64,000 nucleotides of DNA from Epiperipatus broadwayi (taxonomy: Eukaryota > Onychophora > Udeonychophora > Euonychophora > Peripatidae), in NCBI GenBank assembly GCA_028023455.1, contig JAQFVV010006216.1, forward strand, positions 2,146,445-2,210,444. Reading direction: 5' to 3'. The position numbers were made by a program, and so were the translations under genes. The notes beneath the pieces were generated by a model that was not told where the DNA came from, did no database searches, and was given only the letters and a program-made list of their open reading frames with translations. This document shows positions 1 through 10,694 of the stretch, piece after piece (within the stretch, counting starts at the first letter, position 1; the number at the start of each line of letters is the position of its first letter).

Positions 1-118
1 TATTTAATACATTATTTATTTTAATCATGGCAGTCAGAAGAATCAAAGATGACACAATCCTTGTAAGAAAACTCTTGAATGTAATTAAGACAATTTACCG
101 AAAATCAAATTAGTCCAT
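1..118. repeat. Dispersed repeat, copy 1 (truncated by window start)
   Basis: This stretch matches 6248-6364 almost base for base, with a few substitutions and small indels, and then the two copies diverge sharply after the shared TTAGTCCAT. The two copies lie in the same orientation and enclose the gag-like region at 4087-5465, so they could be parts of the LTRs of element A. No TG...CA terminus is visible at the divergence point, so a simple dispersed repeat is equally possible. The left part lies outside the window. Confidence 0.6.
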
Positions 119-1520
119 TTAAAACATAGGATAATTTTATAGAAAAATGTAAGAATCCATTGATGAAAATTTTATCCACTTCAAATTTGTTTTAAAATTA
201 TAGATCATATTTTAAAACAATCATTTGAGAAATTTGTAACAGGATTGCATTGTCTTTAAAACTTACTCAAACATAAGGTGCATCCGGTCAGCAAATTCCA
301 GATCCACTAAGTGCATAAAGTGACTCAGGTCTACCAGCTAAGTGCATTCCAATATCTATGAAAAATAGTATAAATACTGCTAGATTTTAATCCAGAGGGA
401 AACACATATTTAAACAGCAATGGAAGATCTAATCCATGCTTGTGGTAACAACAATACAATGTATCATGAGTAGCAAAAATTTTACCTTTCTCTTCATTCA
501 AACATGTTCTTTCCCACAATCATTGCTCTGGATCCTGTTATCCATAAACTATAATATGCTTATGCTACCTGCTTGACTGACCAAACCTAGCTCTAGTTCA
601 TCATTTCCAATGGACAATGAATCATCAAGAATCACCACTAATTTTATAAAGATAAAAGAAATCTAGCCATTGCCTAAAGTCTAAACTTCTAAATTCAGCC
701 TTCTATCATTATTTTCTAATCACCGTATCTATAATTTAAGATATTGTTATATTAGATAGTTAATCTTGAGTTAAAATGATTTATAATTTACTTACCACTA
801 ACTTGTCCATAACTCTATATAACTTTAATTCCTTTTATCATTGAGCCTCTATTAAATAAGTCTGTTTTCTTTCACTTTCATGTGGCAATAATCGTTTTTA
901 ACTTTTATTATCATGTTTTATATATTTATATTTTTAAATACACCAATAATCCCTCAAATTCGCTAGTATGTAATTTCTCTTTTATTTTTCCCTCTCTACT
1001 TTATGAAGTGACTAGATTAAAGGTAATTAAAACAAGTCTTATTTTTATCTCAGCAAACACTTGCGAATTTGGGGGAAAACAAATTAATTATCTAATGTCA
1101 TCATAGAAAAACAGAGTAAAAATCTGTTGTTTTTTATTTTATCTGAATAATAAGCACTAACCTTAACTGAATTTTTTTAGATTAAATTAAGTCTGTTATT
1201 TTGGAATTAATAACTACCATTACATTTGTATATGTATTTCATTAGGTTTATTATAATATAAAGCACTTATTAACCAAATTCTGATATTTATTTAATATTG
1301 TGGGAAGTTTATAGATAAATAAAAATAAGGAGAAAGGAGAGTCTCTATTCAAATGATTATGTATTTTAATAATAAGTTTAAATAATCCATTACTGTTTAG
1401 TATTTAAGTCATACTATGACATTGGACATTCCTAATATATATAGGTTATAATTCATTCATTCTTAGTGTTAAAATATTATATTTCTCATTCCAAGCATTG
1501 TATACAAACAAGCATCCATG
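119..1520. other. AT-rich stretch, no gene recognised
   Basis: Only short reading frames occur here, composed of residues expected from random AT-rich DNA. No repeat with another part of the window was noticed, and no splice-bounded exon or RNA gene could be supported. Confidence 0.5.
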
Positions 1521-1521
1521 T

Positions 1522-1830
1522 TCAAATACACCAATGTGTGTATTCGTGCTTTGTATCCCAGAATTTTTGGTAATCTGGATCCCATATATTCATTCCAAGT
1601 CCAAGAACATGGCTGGCAAAGCCCCCAGTGGGACTTATTTCATCATATGAGCTATTGACATAAGGTTCACTCTGGGAAATACCTGGCCTATTGTTATTAA
1701 TAGCCAATACCTTCGTTCTGTGAAGTGAACCTGCCAAAGGAGCAGAAAAAATTTGGACACCATTGTTCATCCTTCAATTTGGAAGCACATTTTTCAGATC
1801 TGAGATTGGATCATCTAATTCTGCCATCAT
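1522..1830 (-). pseudogene. Possible coding exon or retro-pseudogene, unidentified
   Basis: Read on the minus strand, a frame runs from ATG ATG at 1830 to a stop at 1522, about 100 codons, interrupted only by one in-frame TGA at 1774-1776. The composition is unlike the surrounding AT-driven frames: it is balanced in charged and polar residues and contains Trp, Pro, Gly and His-rich stretches such as YDEISPTGGFASHVLG and WDPDYQKFWD. The part after the TGA is a continuous 82-residue frame starting at Met 1770. This looks like former or present coding sequence, either an exon whose frame is broken by the TGA or a fragment of a retrocopied gene. I do not recognise the family. No clear splice pair was found; a GTGTAT near the 3' end could act as a donor. 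It could also be a chance frame. There are no neighbouring coding features to give context. Confidence 0.33.
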
Positions 1831-1839
1831 GCATACACT

Positions 1840-3166
1840 GCTCTCTTAAAGTTCTTGCCATAACTCAAACCTATGAATGTCTATAAACCATAATATTATG
1901 ATTATACTAAACAGATCTATTTATTATATTTACTAATATTTTCATATGTGCATCTTTTTGCGATGCCATTATATACATATATATATATATATGTTAATGA
2001 GCTATCCCACATAAGTTTCTCACTCAGTAAAAACAGATTTTTCACCTATTAATACAAAAAAATGTATTTTTGTAATAAAGTTAATATGTCAATCATAAAA
2101 TAATGTTTGCAGGTTAAATCGGTTAAATGCTACATTTTGTTCTTCCTGGGGGTGGATTGATATCTCGCAAATATATATTTCCTCTTAGCGCTAAATCAAC
2201 TGTTCATCAGTACATTTATAAATTATTGGCATATGAGCTAGCCATATAAAATAAGGTAATCAATCAAATTTGTCATTTTCTAAGTTATAAATACATTTCA
2301 TGTGATTTACCTGCTACTATATAAATGTCAATCAAATTATATGTATGTCAGGAGGCCAATGATGATTAATAAAATAATAAACCAAGTATTTATGCATACT
2401 TCTTTAAATTACTAAATCTTATACATATAAACTTACAGAATCAGGTTTTCTTTTATTTAAATATTAATATTTTAGTTATTAAATTATGCTCACTCTGACA
2501 AGATGATCTCCCGCTAATCCTCTCTATATAATTAATGTGTACTGTCATGATTTTAAATGAGTCAAACTTCTATTTTTTTACTAACATATGCTGTTATATA
2601 ATTACAAATAAAAGATTTTTTTGTGATTCTGCTTTGCGATGCCAGTGGAGAGAGATAAACTAAATCGGTATCAGCGGGATTGTGGCTCATAAGTTGGTAG
2701 ATCTGAAAAATAGGCAAACAAAGGAGTTCATGAGTCTTTCTGACTTATGTATCTTGTGCAGGATTGAACTCTATGTACTTTTGCCTAGATGCTAGATCTT
2801 GTTATACGAAAAGACAAATCCGACCAGTACAGGTTTTATTCCCCCTGAGTTTGGCACATCAATGTAGGGCTTCGAATAAAAATCCACATACCCTGAGAGA
2901 TAGTAATAGGTTTTAGTATATATATGTTTTTTTCTGAATAATACTAAAAATATATGTGTGAAATTTTTTTTCTTTGTTGGTTTGTGCACCCAGTTCAGAT
3001 CTTTTGAATATTATACATACTCTGTACAAGTCATTAGTCGGTATATGTATATAAAAAAAATTTCCCCCAATAATGTCGAGCATATATGTAAAAAAAAATT
3101 TTTTTCTCATGAACAAAGTTCAGTATATACATAATAGTGTTAACATGAGTAATATAAAAATATATA
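1840..3166. other. AT-rich stretch with a TA tract, no gene recognised
   Basis: A short TA tract lies near 1970-1992. The word TTTGCGATGCCA occurs twice (near 1968 and 2634). Around 2634-2900 the base composition is more balanced, and GGATTGAACTC near 2761 resembles a tRNA B box, but no matching A box or tail was found, so no SINE is called. Confidence 0.4.
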
Positions 3167-3430
3167 TGTATAATTTTCTCGAGATTGTGAAGGAAAAAAG
3201 TAGTAGCAGCTTTTGAATATTTTCACACACATAAGATATAAAAAAAAATATATGCTCCAAATAATCATGAATAATGTTTTATACACATAGTAATTTTTTT
3301 CCCATAAATAGTTTTAAATATACATGTATGATTTTCTTGGGCTGAGAAAACTAAAGTAGTGGCAGTTTTTGAATACTTTCACACCCATATATATATATAT
3401 GTGTGTGTGTGCTCAAAATAATAATAACTT
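3167..3430. repeat. Degenerate tandem repeat, period about 158 bp
   Basis: Two successive units start at 3167 (TGTATAATTTTCTC) and 3325 (TGTATGATTTTCTT). Both continue with an AG-rich segment, a GTAG.GGCAG/AGCAGC-type word, TTTTGAATA.TTTCACAC and then ATGCTC.AAATAAT. The spacing of three shared landmarks is about 158 bp. A weaker related segment may precede at 3085. The second unit carries a short (TA)n(TG)n expansion at 3390-3412. Confidence 0.5.
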
Positions 3431-4086
3431 TTTTTTTTTTACTTTTTATTATATAATAAATCTGAATTGCTGTACAGCTGTTATAAATAAATATATATTT
3501 ATAAGCATATATAATCAAAAGCGGATCATCTGGTCAGATAATATTGTAACAATCTTACCCCTTTGGCTGGCACCGGTAGCAATATCATTATAAATTTTTC
3601 TAATACATGATACAATGAGTAAAATGAAATAAAAAAAATTTGGAAACAATGATTCAAGATTTAACAAGTTATATAAAGTTTTTTTTCTTTTTCCTAATAA
3701 TTTATATATGTGTATTGCTGATAATTATAACATGAAGTTAATGAATCTGATTTCTAATAAACAAATTGTTGAGATGTTTCAGGTGCAGAAGAACAACCAA
3801 AGTAAGACTAAGCAAAAGAAGAACAAGAAAGGTTAGATAACAATAATATATTAGAAGTAGAAGTTAATAATACAAAAACAAGTCAGGCAGGGTAGCAACA
3901 ATAAAACAAATAAATAGGTATAAATTAAGTACAGGAATGGGGGAGTAGAACAAGGGGGAGACTGTTAAGAATGAAGGTAAGGTGTATACTTTATAAATAA
4001 ATAAACAAACAGGAAACCATAAATGAACATTTATATCAGGGAAAGATCTAAGATCAGGAAAAGTAATCTCTAAAGATGATCGAAAG
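3431..4086. other. Non-coding stretch upstream of gag-like region
   Basis: AT-rich sequence with purine-rich runs from about 3780 onward leading into the gag-like frame of element A. It is probably the leader of that element. No primer-binding site could be assigned. Confidence 0.35.
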
Positions 4087-5465
4087 ATGGAAAAGGAAAA
4101 GGAAAAAAAAAAACTGATGCAGGGCAAAAACCTCAAAAAATCTGTAATCATGGAATTTGTGGAGAATGACAGGCAGAAACAGAACCTAGAAACATTATTG
4201 GTAACTGTGTTCACCAAAATGGAAAAAAAATTAGAAGCTAAGATGAAAGAGTGGATGTCAACACTGTGAAGCGAAATGAATAACACTATATTAAAACAAA
4301 TAAATGAGGTGCGAGCAGACTGCAAGATAGGCTATGAAGAGGTTCATACTGAATTGGCAGGGCTCTTGGAGGATCATAAGCAAGAAACTAAAAGCATAGT
4401 ATCCAAAACGATAGAATTAATGCTGACAAGAGGTGTGATAGACAAGCAAAAAGCCACCTATGATATAGCCATAAATCAAATAAAGAATCATTTGGGGGGG
4501 GGTGAACTGAAGTGTCAGGAAGAACAAGAATATGTCATTGTAAATATGCAGAAAATGCAGACAGGGTTTCAAGAACAGCTAGGGAAATGTAGAGATGAAA
4601 TCAGTAAACTAAAGAACAGTGCAGTGAAAACATTACAGTTCAAACCTGATGCATTAGAACAAACCATGATTAAAAAAACAAGAGAGGAAGGTGTGGTTAA
4701 TGTCATACTGGACAAATTACAATCAGCACAGGAACTAGTTGATAGGAAATCAAACATCATCATGCCTATAGGACAGGTCTCAAACGTGCAAGCGTACATT
4801 GCTAAGTTCATCCAAATGAAGTCATTCAAAAAGAATGCTGGAGAAAATCTGAAAGTGCATATTGAGAGCCTTCAACAAGTGTCTGATTCCAACAGGACTC
4901 ATCACCAGACCAAGTAGCCTTGGTGATTCACTATCAAATGGGTATGCAAAATCATGGTGGGAAAGCCATGAAACAAGCCACCAAATATTGAACAGTATGT
5001 GGCAGCTCTGTTAAGAACCTTCTGGAGTGAGGAGCATCAGGATGACATTTACCATTCAATTTTGAAAGAAATGTATGCATCGACTAATAAAAAAAACACA
5101 CAGTTTTTTTTAGACAAGTGACGTGTCTTCAGTCTCTGACTGCATTCCCATTTACAGAAACCCAGATTATCCAGGTAATCCAACATAATATGGCACCATA
5201 CATACAACAAATGATGGTGGGATACCAAACAAGGAGAATCAAAAAATGGCACAATTCCTCACCACCATTGACTACACACTCATCGGCAAGGAACCTCATG
5301 AAAGAATATGGAAAGGTGAGTTGGATAGGTACCAAACAACATCATGATCAACCTAATTCCTGGCAGGGTGATCAAATGTTCAATAAAAGGCCATTTAAAC
5401 CTCCAGATCGAGAAAAAACTAAATCAAGCTGGACAAGACAGAAAGACAGTATATATAAAAAATAA
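4087..5465 (+). pseudogene. gag: Gag-like remnant of a Ty3-type retrotransposon (element A)
   Basis: Two pieces in one frame, 4087-4269 and 4276-4917, are separated only by a TGA at 4267-4269. They encode about 275 residues rich in Lys, Glu and Gln with heptad-like spacing, typical of a long coiled coil. After a break, a frame at 5118-5465 gives a capsid-like segment: LTAFPFTETQIIQVIQHNM. This parallels LTAYPLSEQQIARILYHNM in element C (31372-31875), where the same order coiled coil then capsid motif is seen. What is known of the family: this part of Gag assembles the particle. What I infer: this is gag of a third member of the same lineage, with no pol behind it. Protease, polymerase and integrase motifs are absent from 5466-6364. 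It is interrupted by at least one stop and one frame change, and homopolymer runs (A9 near 4104, G8 near 4494) are present. Confidence 0.68.
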
Positions 5466-6247
5466 AAAAAGACAGGTTAATGAAAATGGCTAAAGAATTC
5501 AGATCACGACAACAAAAAAAATTGTAATATAGTTTGGTAATAATAATAAATAAAATGGATAAGAATATATTGGGTTATAGGAACATAAATAAATAAAAAA
5601 AAGGATGAGCATCATGTATATAAATAATTAGAAAATTTTTTTTTGTAACAGTCATACATATTTATGAACAACATATAAAATGTTAGCAGCAGTAAATAAT
5701 TAGAATTTTTTTTTTTGTAACAGGCATACATGTTTATGAACAACATATAAAATGTTAGCAGCAGAGAAAAATAAAAAGAGTAAATCAATAAATAAGTCAA
5801 TGCTAGTCAGATAAGATAATTTTTTTACAGATACACATCATTATTTTAAACCTGGTTGTTCTTTTGTCACCAAAGCATCAAGTAAAAAGATTTTTTTAAT
5901 GTTTTTTTTTGTTTGTTCCTTATAAGTCCAGGAAAATGAAGCAGTGGACCTGATATTCAGATCAAGCTTCACAGCTCACTCAGAATCTCCCACAACCAAA
6001 TCATATTCAAACTCCATCCTTATGCATGTATACATATTTATTAATACATATATTTTGTAGCTTAACTAATAAAATGATAACTGACATATATAGATATGTT
6101 AATGTAACTAATTTTAATAAATATTTGATTTTATTTTAATTCATATGCATGCGTAATGGATGTGTATATATTATAGGGGAGGGAAAATTACTTTTAAAGT
6201 ATATATAGAAGAAAAATGTATATTATTAGTGTATATTTTTAAAATTA
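5466..6247. other. Non-coding stretch after the gag-like remnant
   Basis: Poly-A rich sequence containing the tandem duplication listed separately and T-rich runs. If the flanking 117-bp repeats are LTR pieces, part of this stretch would be the 3' LTR, but I cannot place its start: no clear polypurine tract followed by TG was found. Confidence 0.35.
5621..5764. repeat. Tandem duplication, two 72-bp units
   Basis: Units 5621-5692 and 5693-5764 both read TAAATAATTAGAA, a T run, GTAACAG.CATACAT.TTTATGAAC and end in TTAGCAGCAG. They differ at a few positions and in T-run length, so the duplication is fairly recent. Confidence 0.85.
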
Positions 6248-6364
6248 TATTTAATATATTATTTATTTTAATTACGGCGGTCAAAAGAATTAAAGATGAC
6301 CAATCCTTGTAAGAAGATTCTCAAATGTAATTAAGACAATTTACTGGAAACCCAATTAGTCCAT
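6248..6364. repeat. Dispersed repeat, copy 2 (matches 1-118)
   Basis: Same-orientation match to the first 118 bases of the window. It ends where the foldback element at 6363 begins, so the homology may be cut by that insertion rather than by a natural end. The downstream flank of the foldback does not resume the match. Confidence 0.75.
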
Positions 6365-7339
6365 ATATTCCTTTATAATTAACTAGGGAGAGGAAAAGCA
6401 TATTTTGTGTCTTTATTATTAATTACAAATATGCCTGCTATATCATCTCTGGCCATTATTTAAATAATACATAATATTAATCACAAATCTAGAACAAGCT
6501 AATACATAGTAATTTGGGTAAAAACATATACTATATAACAATGAGGGCATAGTGGTCGATTGTTATATGTGAGGATAGATCCCCTGCCCTTCACTGATGA
6601 TAGCAAATTAGCTTGAAATCAGCTTATCTGAAGGTGGAGCCAATGAAAGAGATAGTGAATTCTGACTCTTTTGACATTTATGTAAGCAAAATACGCTTGT
6701 GCGGAAGTTTTGATAAAGCTCCATCTATAGATCATATATATATAAATTTAATTAACTGTAATATTTAAAATCATCTATCTAAGAACATTCATAAATTTCA
6801 TAAATCATAATTCTTAAATGATTAAATCTTTATTAAAACAAATCTATAATATAACTGTAAAAGGTTGCCTATTTGTTGTAACTTTAAAAATAATTTTCTA
6901 ACATTCTAATAACTTAATCATATTAATTTTATCTTTTTATGATCTGACAGTCATGCTTAGTGTTATACTAATTATTTAATTTCATTTTAAATTTTGGTGA
7001 TATGCTATGCCATCATTTCAAAGCAGGGACACTTAGTATAAATCTATAAGGAGAGATGATTAGAAGCTCTCTAGTAAAATGTTTCTTTGCTGTTTTTAGC
7101 AAACAAAATTGCTGCTTTGGTTTCTATCCTCACATATAACAATAGACCACTATGCCCTCATTGTTATATAATATATGTTTATACCCAAGTTACTATGTAT
7201 TAGCTTGTTCTAGGTTTGTGATTAATATTATGTATTATTTAAATAATGGCCAGAGATGATATAGCAGGCATATTTGTAATTATTAATAAAGACCCAAAAT
7301 ATGCTTTTCCTCTCCCTAGTTAATTATAAAGGAATATAT
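6363..7339. mobile_element. Foldback / MITE-like element with 217-bp inverted ends
   Basis: The left arm 6363-6579 and right arm 7123-7339 are reverse complements over about 217 bp with only scattered mismatches. Landmarks seen on both arms are ATATATTCCTTTATAATTAA at the outer end, CTAGGGAGAGGAAAAGCATA, AACAATGAGGGCATAGTGG (one arm written in reverse) and GTGAGGATAGA at the inner end. The 540-bp centre encodes no protein; its first part (6582-6745) is a copy of module U found at 60961-62079. Such structures are usually non-autonomous DNA elements mobilised in trans. The target duplication cannot be resolved because the outer ends are AT repeats. Confidence 0.8.
6582..6745 (+). repeat. Module U fragment inside the foldback element
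   Basis: The order of words is the same as in the 61-62 kb units: CTTCACTGATGATAGCAAA, TAGCTTGAAATCA, TCTGAAGGTGGA, GAGATAGTGAATTCTGACTC, TTTATGTAAGCAAAATACGC and CCATCTATAGATCAT. It then runs straight into a TA tract. Identity is clearly lower than among the 61-62 kb copies. Confidence 0.7.
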
Positions 7340-7477
7340 ATATATATACCTCCCCCTTTTTTTCCCTTCTTTCAACAAAATAGAAAGAATAGAAGAAACA
7401 CCAAAAATACCCTTATATTCAGATTTCATTATTAAAACTAGAGTCCTATTAATGAACCCCTCTTAGCATATTTAAGT
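7340..7477. other. Short spacer, nothing recognised
   Basis: TA tract, a C run followed by T run, and AT-rich sequence between the foldback element and the next module U fragment. Confidence 0.4.
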
Positions 7478-7583
7478 TATGTTAATTTGGTAAAGCACCA
7501 TCTATTGATCATAAATGCAAGCGATAGCAAGTTACGTGATTTATAACTTGTTTTTGTTTTTCATATATATATATTGTTAATTA
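7478..7583 (+). repeat. Module U fragment next to a TA tract
   Basis: TTGGTAAAGCACCATCTATT, GATCATAAATGCAAGCGATA, GCAAGTTACGTG, AACTTGTTTTTGTTTTTCAT and then (AT)n TTG. This is the 3' part of module U and it ends in the TA tract at the same word (GTTTTTCAT) as copy 3 at 62079. Confidence 0.7.
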
Positions 7584-7635
7584 AATTTATAGAGCTCGGC
7601 TGTGAAGTCATTATTGATTTCTTTTAATGGCTCAG

Positions 7636-7725
7636 CTGTCTGGTTGTCCTCCTTCAATGTCTTCTTTGGAAGCTGATGGTAGTGGTATCCTCTATTCCCA
7701 CAGCATTTATGATGATGTGCAGCAG
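7636..7725 (+). CDS. Candidate 30-codon exon, unidentified
   Basis: The segment is preceded by a pyrimidine-rich acceptor-like sequence (GATTTCTTTTAATGGCTCAG) and followed by a donor-like GTGTAAG after CAGCAG. The 90 bases between are open in phase 0, start Leu-Ser-Gly-Cys-Pro-Pro and end SIYDDVQQ, with 40-45% G+C against a surrounding AT background. An alternative reading begins at ATG 7627 and stops at 7731, a 34-residue frame. I do not recognise the protein. G+C-richer sequence continues to about 7830 without an open frame, so this could equally be part of an unknown repeat. No partner exon was identified elsewhere in the window. Confidence 0.2.
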
Positions 7726-7739
7726 GTGTAAGGTCACTG

Positions 7740-9822
7740 TTCTCCATAGAAAGATGGCAAAGTTAGGACCTTCCTAGCCAGTCATGATAAAATTTTCAAT
7801 GGGCATAGCTCCTGACTGCAACTGCTTAGACTTTTTTATATAAAAGATGTTAAAATGCTGAAAATTGGGAAGGTTATATTAGATTTCTGCCCCCCCCCAA
7901 AAAAAAAAAACCTATTAACTTGTTTCAACTTTTAAATTTTAATCTTTAAATTTGACATCTTTTAATTAATTTTTAACATTAACATTCACATCCTAGTAAA
8001 GACAAAAGTAAATCTCTAGCAAATAAAAAATAGTGTTGCTTTGATATGTTTGCTTTATCCAACATATACTTTAAAATTTGTTAATTTTAAGATTTATATC
8101 ATGCAAAAAAACAGTTGCATGTGGTGTGATCTTTTACTAAGAATTATTGAATATTTCTAAAAATCAAATAATTTCTTCATAAACATTTTGTTATATATGT
8201 ATGCTGGTTACCCATGGTATTCTACATATATGCAATTTTTAAGCCAAATGATGTGTTAAATTGGTACACATTAAATCTGTGACAAATTAAAGCTTTAAAA
8301 ATATAAATATAATTGCACTGTAACCTTACTAAATCTATTATGCTACAGATTATACTCACTTAAATATATATATATATGTTTACACAGATGTAGCTTTAAT
8401 TAAATTTACAGATAAGTTGACATATGCACTATACACAGATATATGTGTATACATATATATACATAAATGTGTAATTGGTGGGTTTAAACGTAGATAATTG
8501 CTATTATGGAACACATAGTAAATGAAACAAGATGTGTGCCAATATATACTGTTTCAATATTAAATTGAAAAATATGTGTAAAAGTATATTTCCATTGTAA
8601 TATGAAAAAAATGTAATCTTAGTTGCTTCATTTATGATAGAATAAAAGGATATTATTTGTATTATAAAAAGTATATATTACATGTAATAAATTATAAACT
8701 TTTTATTTGTCATTATTTTAGGCAATAAGCTTTTAATGACCAAAAAGTTAATGTAGAATGTTGCTAGTTTCTCTTATGTCAATGAAAAAAGTTTATAAAT
8801 AGAAGCAGATTAAACAATCTCTCTCATATCTTGCCTTCATCAGAAGCCAACTTATGTTAATTCATGTGATTTTTTTATGTATTTGTTTTTAACAGTATAT
8901 AATTATTAAATGGTTAGAATGATAGTGTGAAAGCAATAGTGTTTGATCATTAATTAGCCATAAATGTCAGGAATTTATGAGAGGTAACAATTTATTGAAG
9001 TATGAAAATTAATTCTTAACATTTTCAAAAACCATTGGAATGTTTATCAGCTTGAAAAGTGGATATTACCTACTTTTCAATGATGATATCTGGATGCTAA
9101 CAACAAAAGAAAATGGACACAATATTAAGTTCATCTGCTGATATAAATTTATGAGCTTGATAGAATATTTATACATAAAATAGATATTGGTTCAATTTCC
9201 TAGTGCAGTCATGGATGAAACCAGATATGTTCACTTCTAATGTTTTATAAATTAATCATGTGCTAAATGAAAGGACATTTACACTGCATCATTACAGATA
9301 TAAACTAATGTTTGTACACTGATAACATAATAGATCAAATACTTGATAAATCAAAGAATAGTTTGGATATTTGGAAAATATCAAAATTAATAAAATGTGC
9401 TTCGAATCTAATAGCTTTTCATGATATTTCTATCTTTTCTGGAATAATAAAACAGTGTTGGATTGTGATATGAGAAATAGACATTAAAACTACGGTACTA
9501 TTTTGGAGATGTCATAGCTGAGAACAATCGATCAGGTCGTGTGCTAATATATATTATTATTGTTTGTACATAAACAGTAGTATAATTTAAATTAAGTAGA
9601 GATTTAATTTACATGCTTAAAGTATAAGAGAGTTATATTTTTCTAAATTCAAATTTATATTTCATAACAAAGTAATTATCATTTTAGTTTAAAAACTATT
9701 TATCTCCTTAGTCACCAATCATAAATTGATATCAAGTATTAATTTTTTGTTTTATACTCTTAGAACAAGGTGAATAAATAAATAGATTCACCTTTAGTAT
9801 GTTATTATTTCTATTAACTATA
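7740..9822. other. AT-rich stretch, no gene recognised
   Basis: Continues the more balanced segment to about 7830, then AT-rich DNA with a C9A11-type junction at 7891-7910 and short TA tracts near 8363 and 8450. No coding region, RNA gene or repeat shared with the rest of the window was noticed. Confidence 0.45.
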
Positions 9823-9824
9823 TA

Positions 9825-10692
9825 CACCTGGGTCTCATTTTACATGATAGATAGGTTCCTCAGAAAACATGCACAAACGAAATCGCGCAAAAATAGACGT
9901 AACTTACATTGAAAAAGGAGCAATGCGGTCTGTGATTTTTCAAAATTCACGTAAAAGCAAAGCACCAACGTAAAATTACTTTAAAATTCGCGCAAAAAAA
10001 AAAAATTAGGAAATAAAATATGACTAATAAAAAATTTCAAATTTGAAAAAAAATGATGCAAGACAACCTTTTTTTAACTATAATATTTAATTTTATTCAA
10101 AGTAATATATTTTTATGCAAAATTTACAGTACAGAAATTTACATTTTTTTATACACGTTTTAATTATGATTTTCTGGTGACAACGTAATTAGTAATTAAT
10201 CTTTGAAATGATGATTTTATTAATTGTTTATGAAGCTCGCATTATCCAGACATACAACCATTCAGCTCTCGTTGGAATTTAAGAGCACGTTAATGATTAG
10301 TGTCATTAATAAGAAAATAATAATTGATTACGTTCATTTTTAAAAAGCAAAAACAGAATGTGATTTAAAATGCAAAATTAACATGCACAATGTTTGAACA
10401 AATTTACATTATAATCTTGTAAAATTTAATATGTGTATACATAAAATGTGGAAATCATGATTTTCATTTCATTATTGCTTAAAATTTTACTATTATAAGT
10501 ACTGAAAATATTGAAATTACTAAGATGAAAGTCGAATTCCAGTAATGTGCTATTACTTTCAATATAACGTAAGTGCGCAAAATTTATTATTTAAAGTAAT
10601 AGCGCATTATCAGAAATCGACTTCTGGTGAGACACGAATCGCATAACTTCAAAATCATGTTAAATAAGTCCGTATAAAAAGAGACCCAGGTG
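9825..10692. mobile_element. Non-autonomous DNA transposon, copy 1 (Tc1/mariner, pogo/Tigger-like)
   Basis: The element starts CACCTGGGTCTC and ends GAGACCCAGGTG, a 12-bp perfect terminal inverted repeat that continues imperfectly (T-rich, then ...TACG/ATG). It is flanked by TA on both sides (9823-9824 and 10693-10694), the target duplication of the Tc1/mariner superfamily. A second copy at 38978-39940 confirms both ends. The interior has no long frame, so it must move by a transposase from elsewhere. The opening words CTCRTTTTA..GATAGATAGG TTCCTCAGAAAA recall pogo/Tigger-type ends; that sub-assignment is inference. Compared with copy 2 it lacks about 95 bp in the middle (around 10160). Confidence 0.85.
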
Positions 10693-10694
10693 TA

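Noticed and set aside
3167-3430. CRISPR-like array among the direct repeats
   Set aside because: Repeats are long, degenerate and without unique spacers; the DNA is clearly eukaryotic. The same holds for the arrays at 48.4 and 61 kb.
3864-4325. 153-codon minus-strand frame opposite the element A gag
   Set aside because: Shadow of the purine-rich coiled-coil coding strand; Phe/Ser/Leu-rich as expected.
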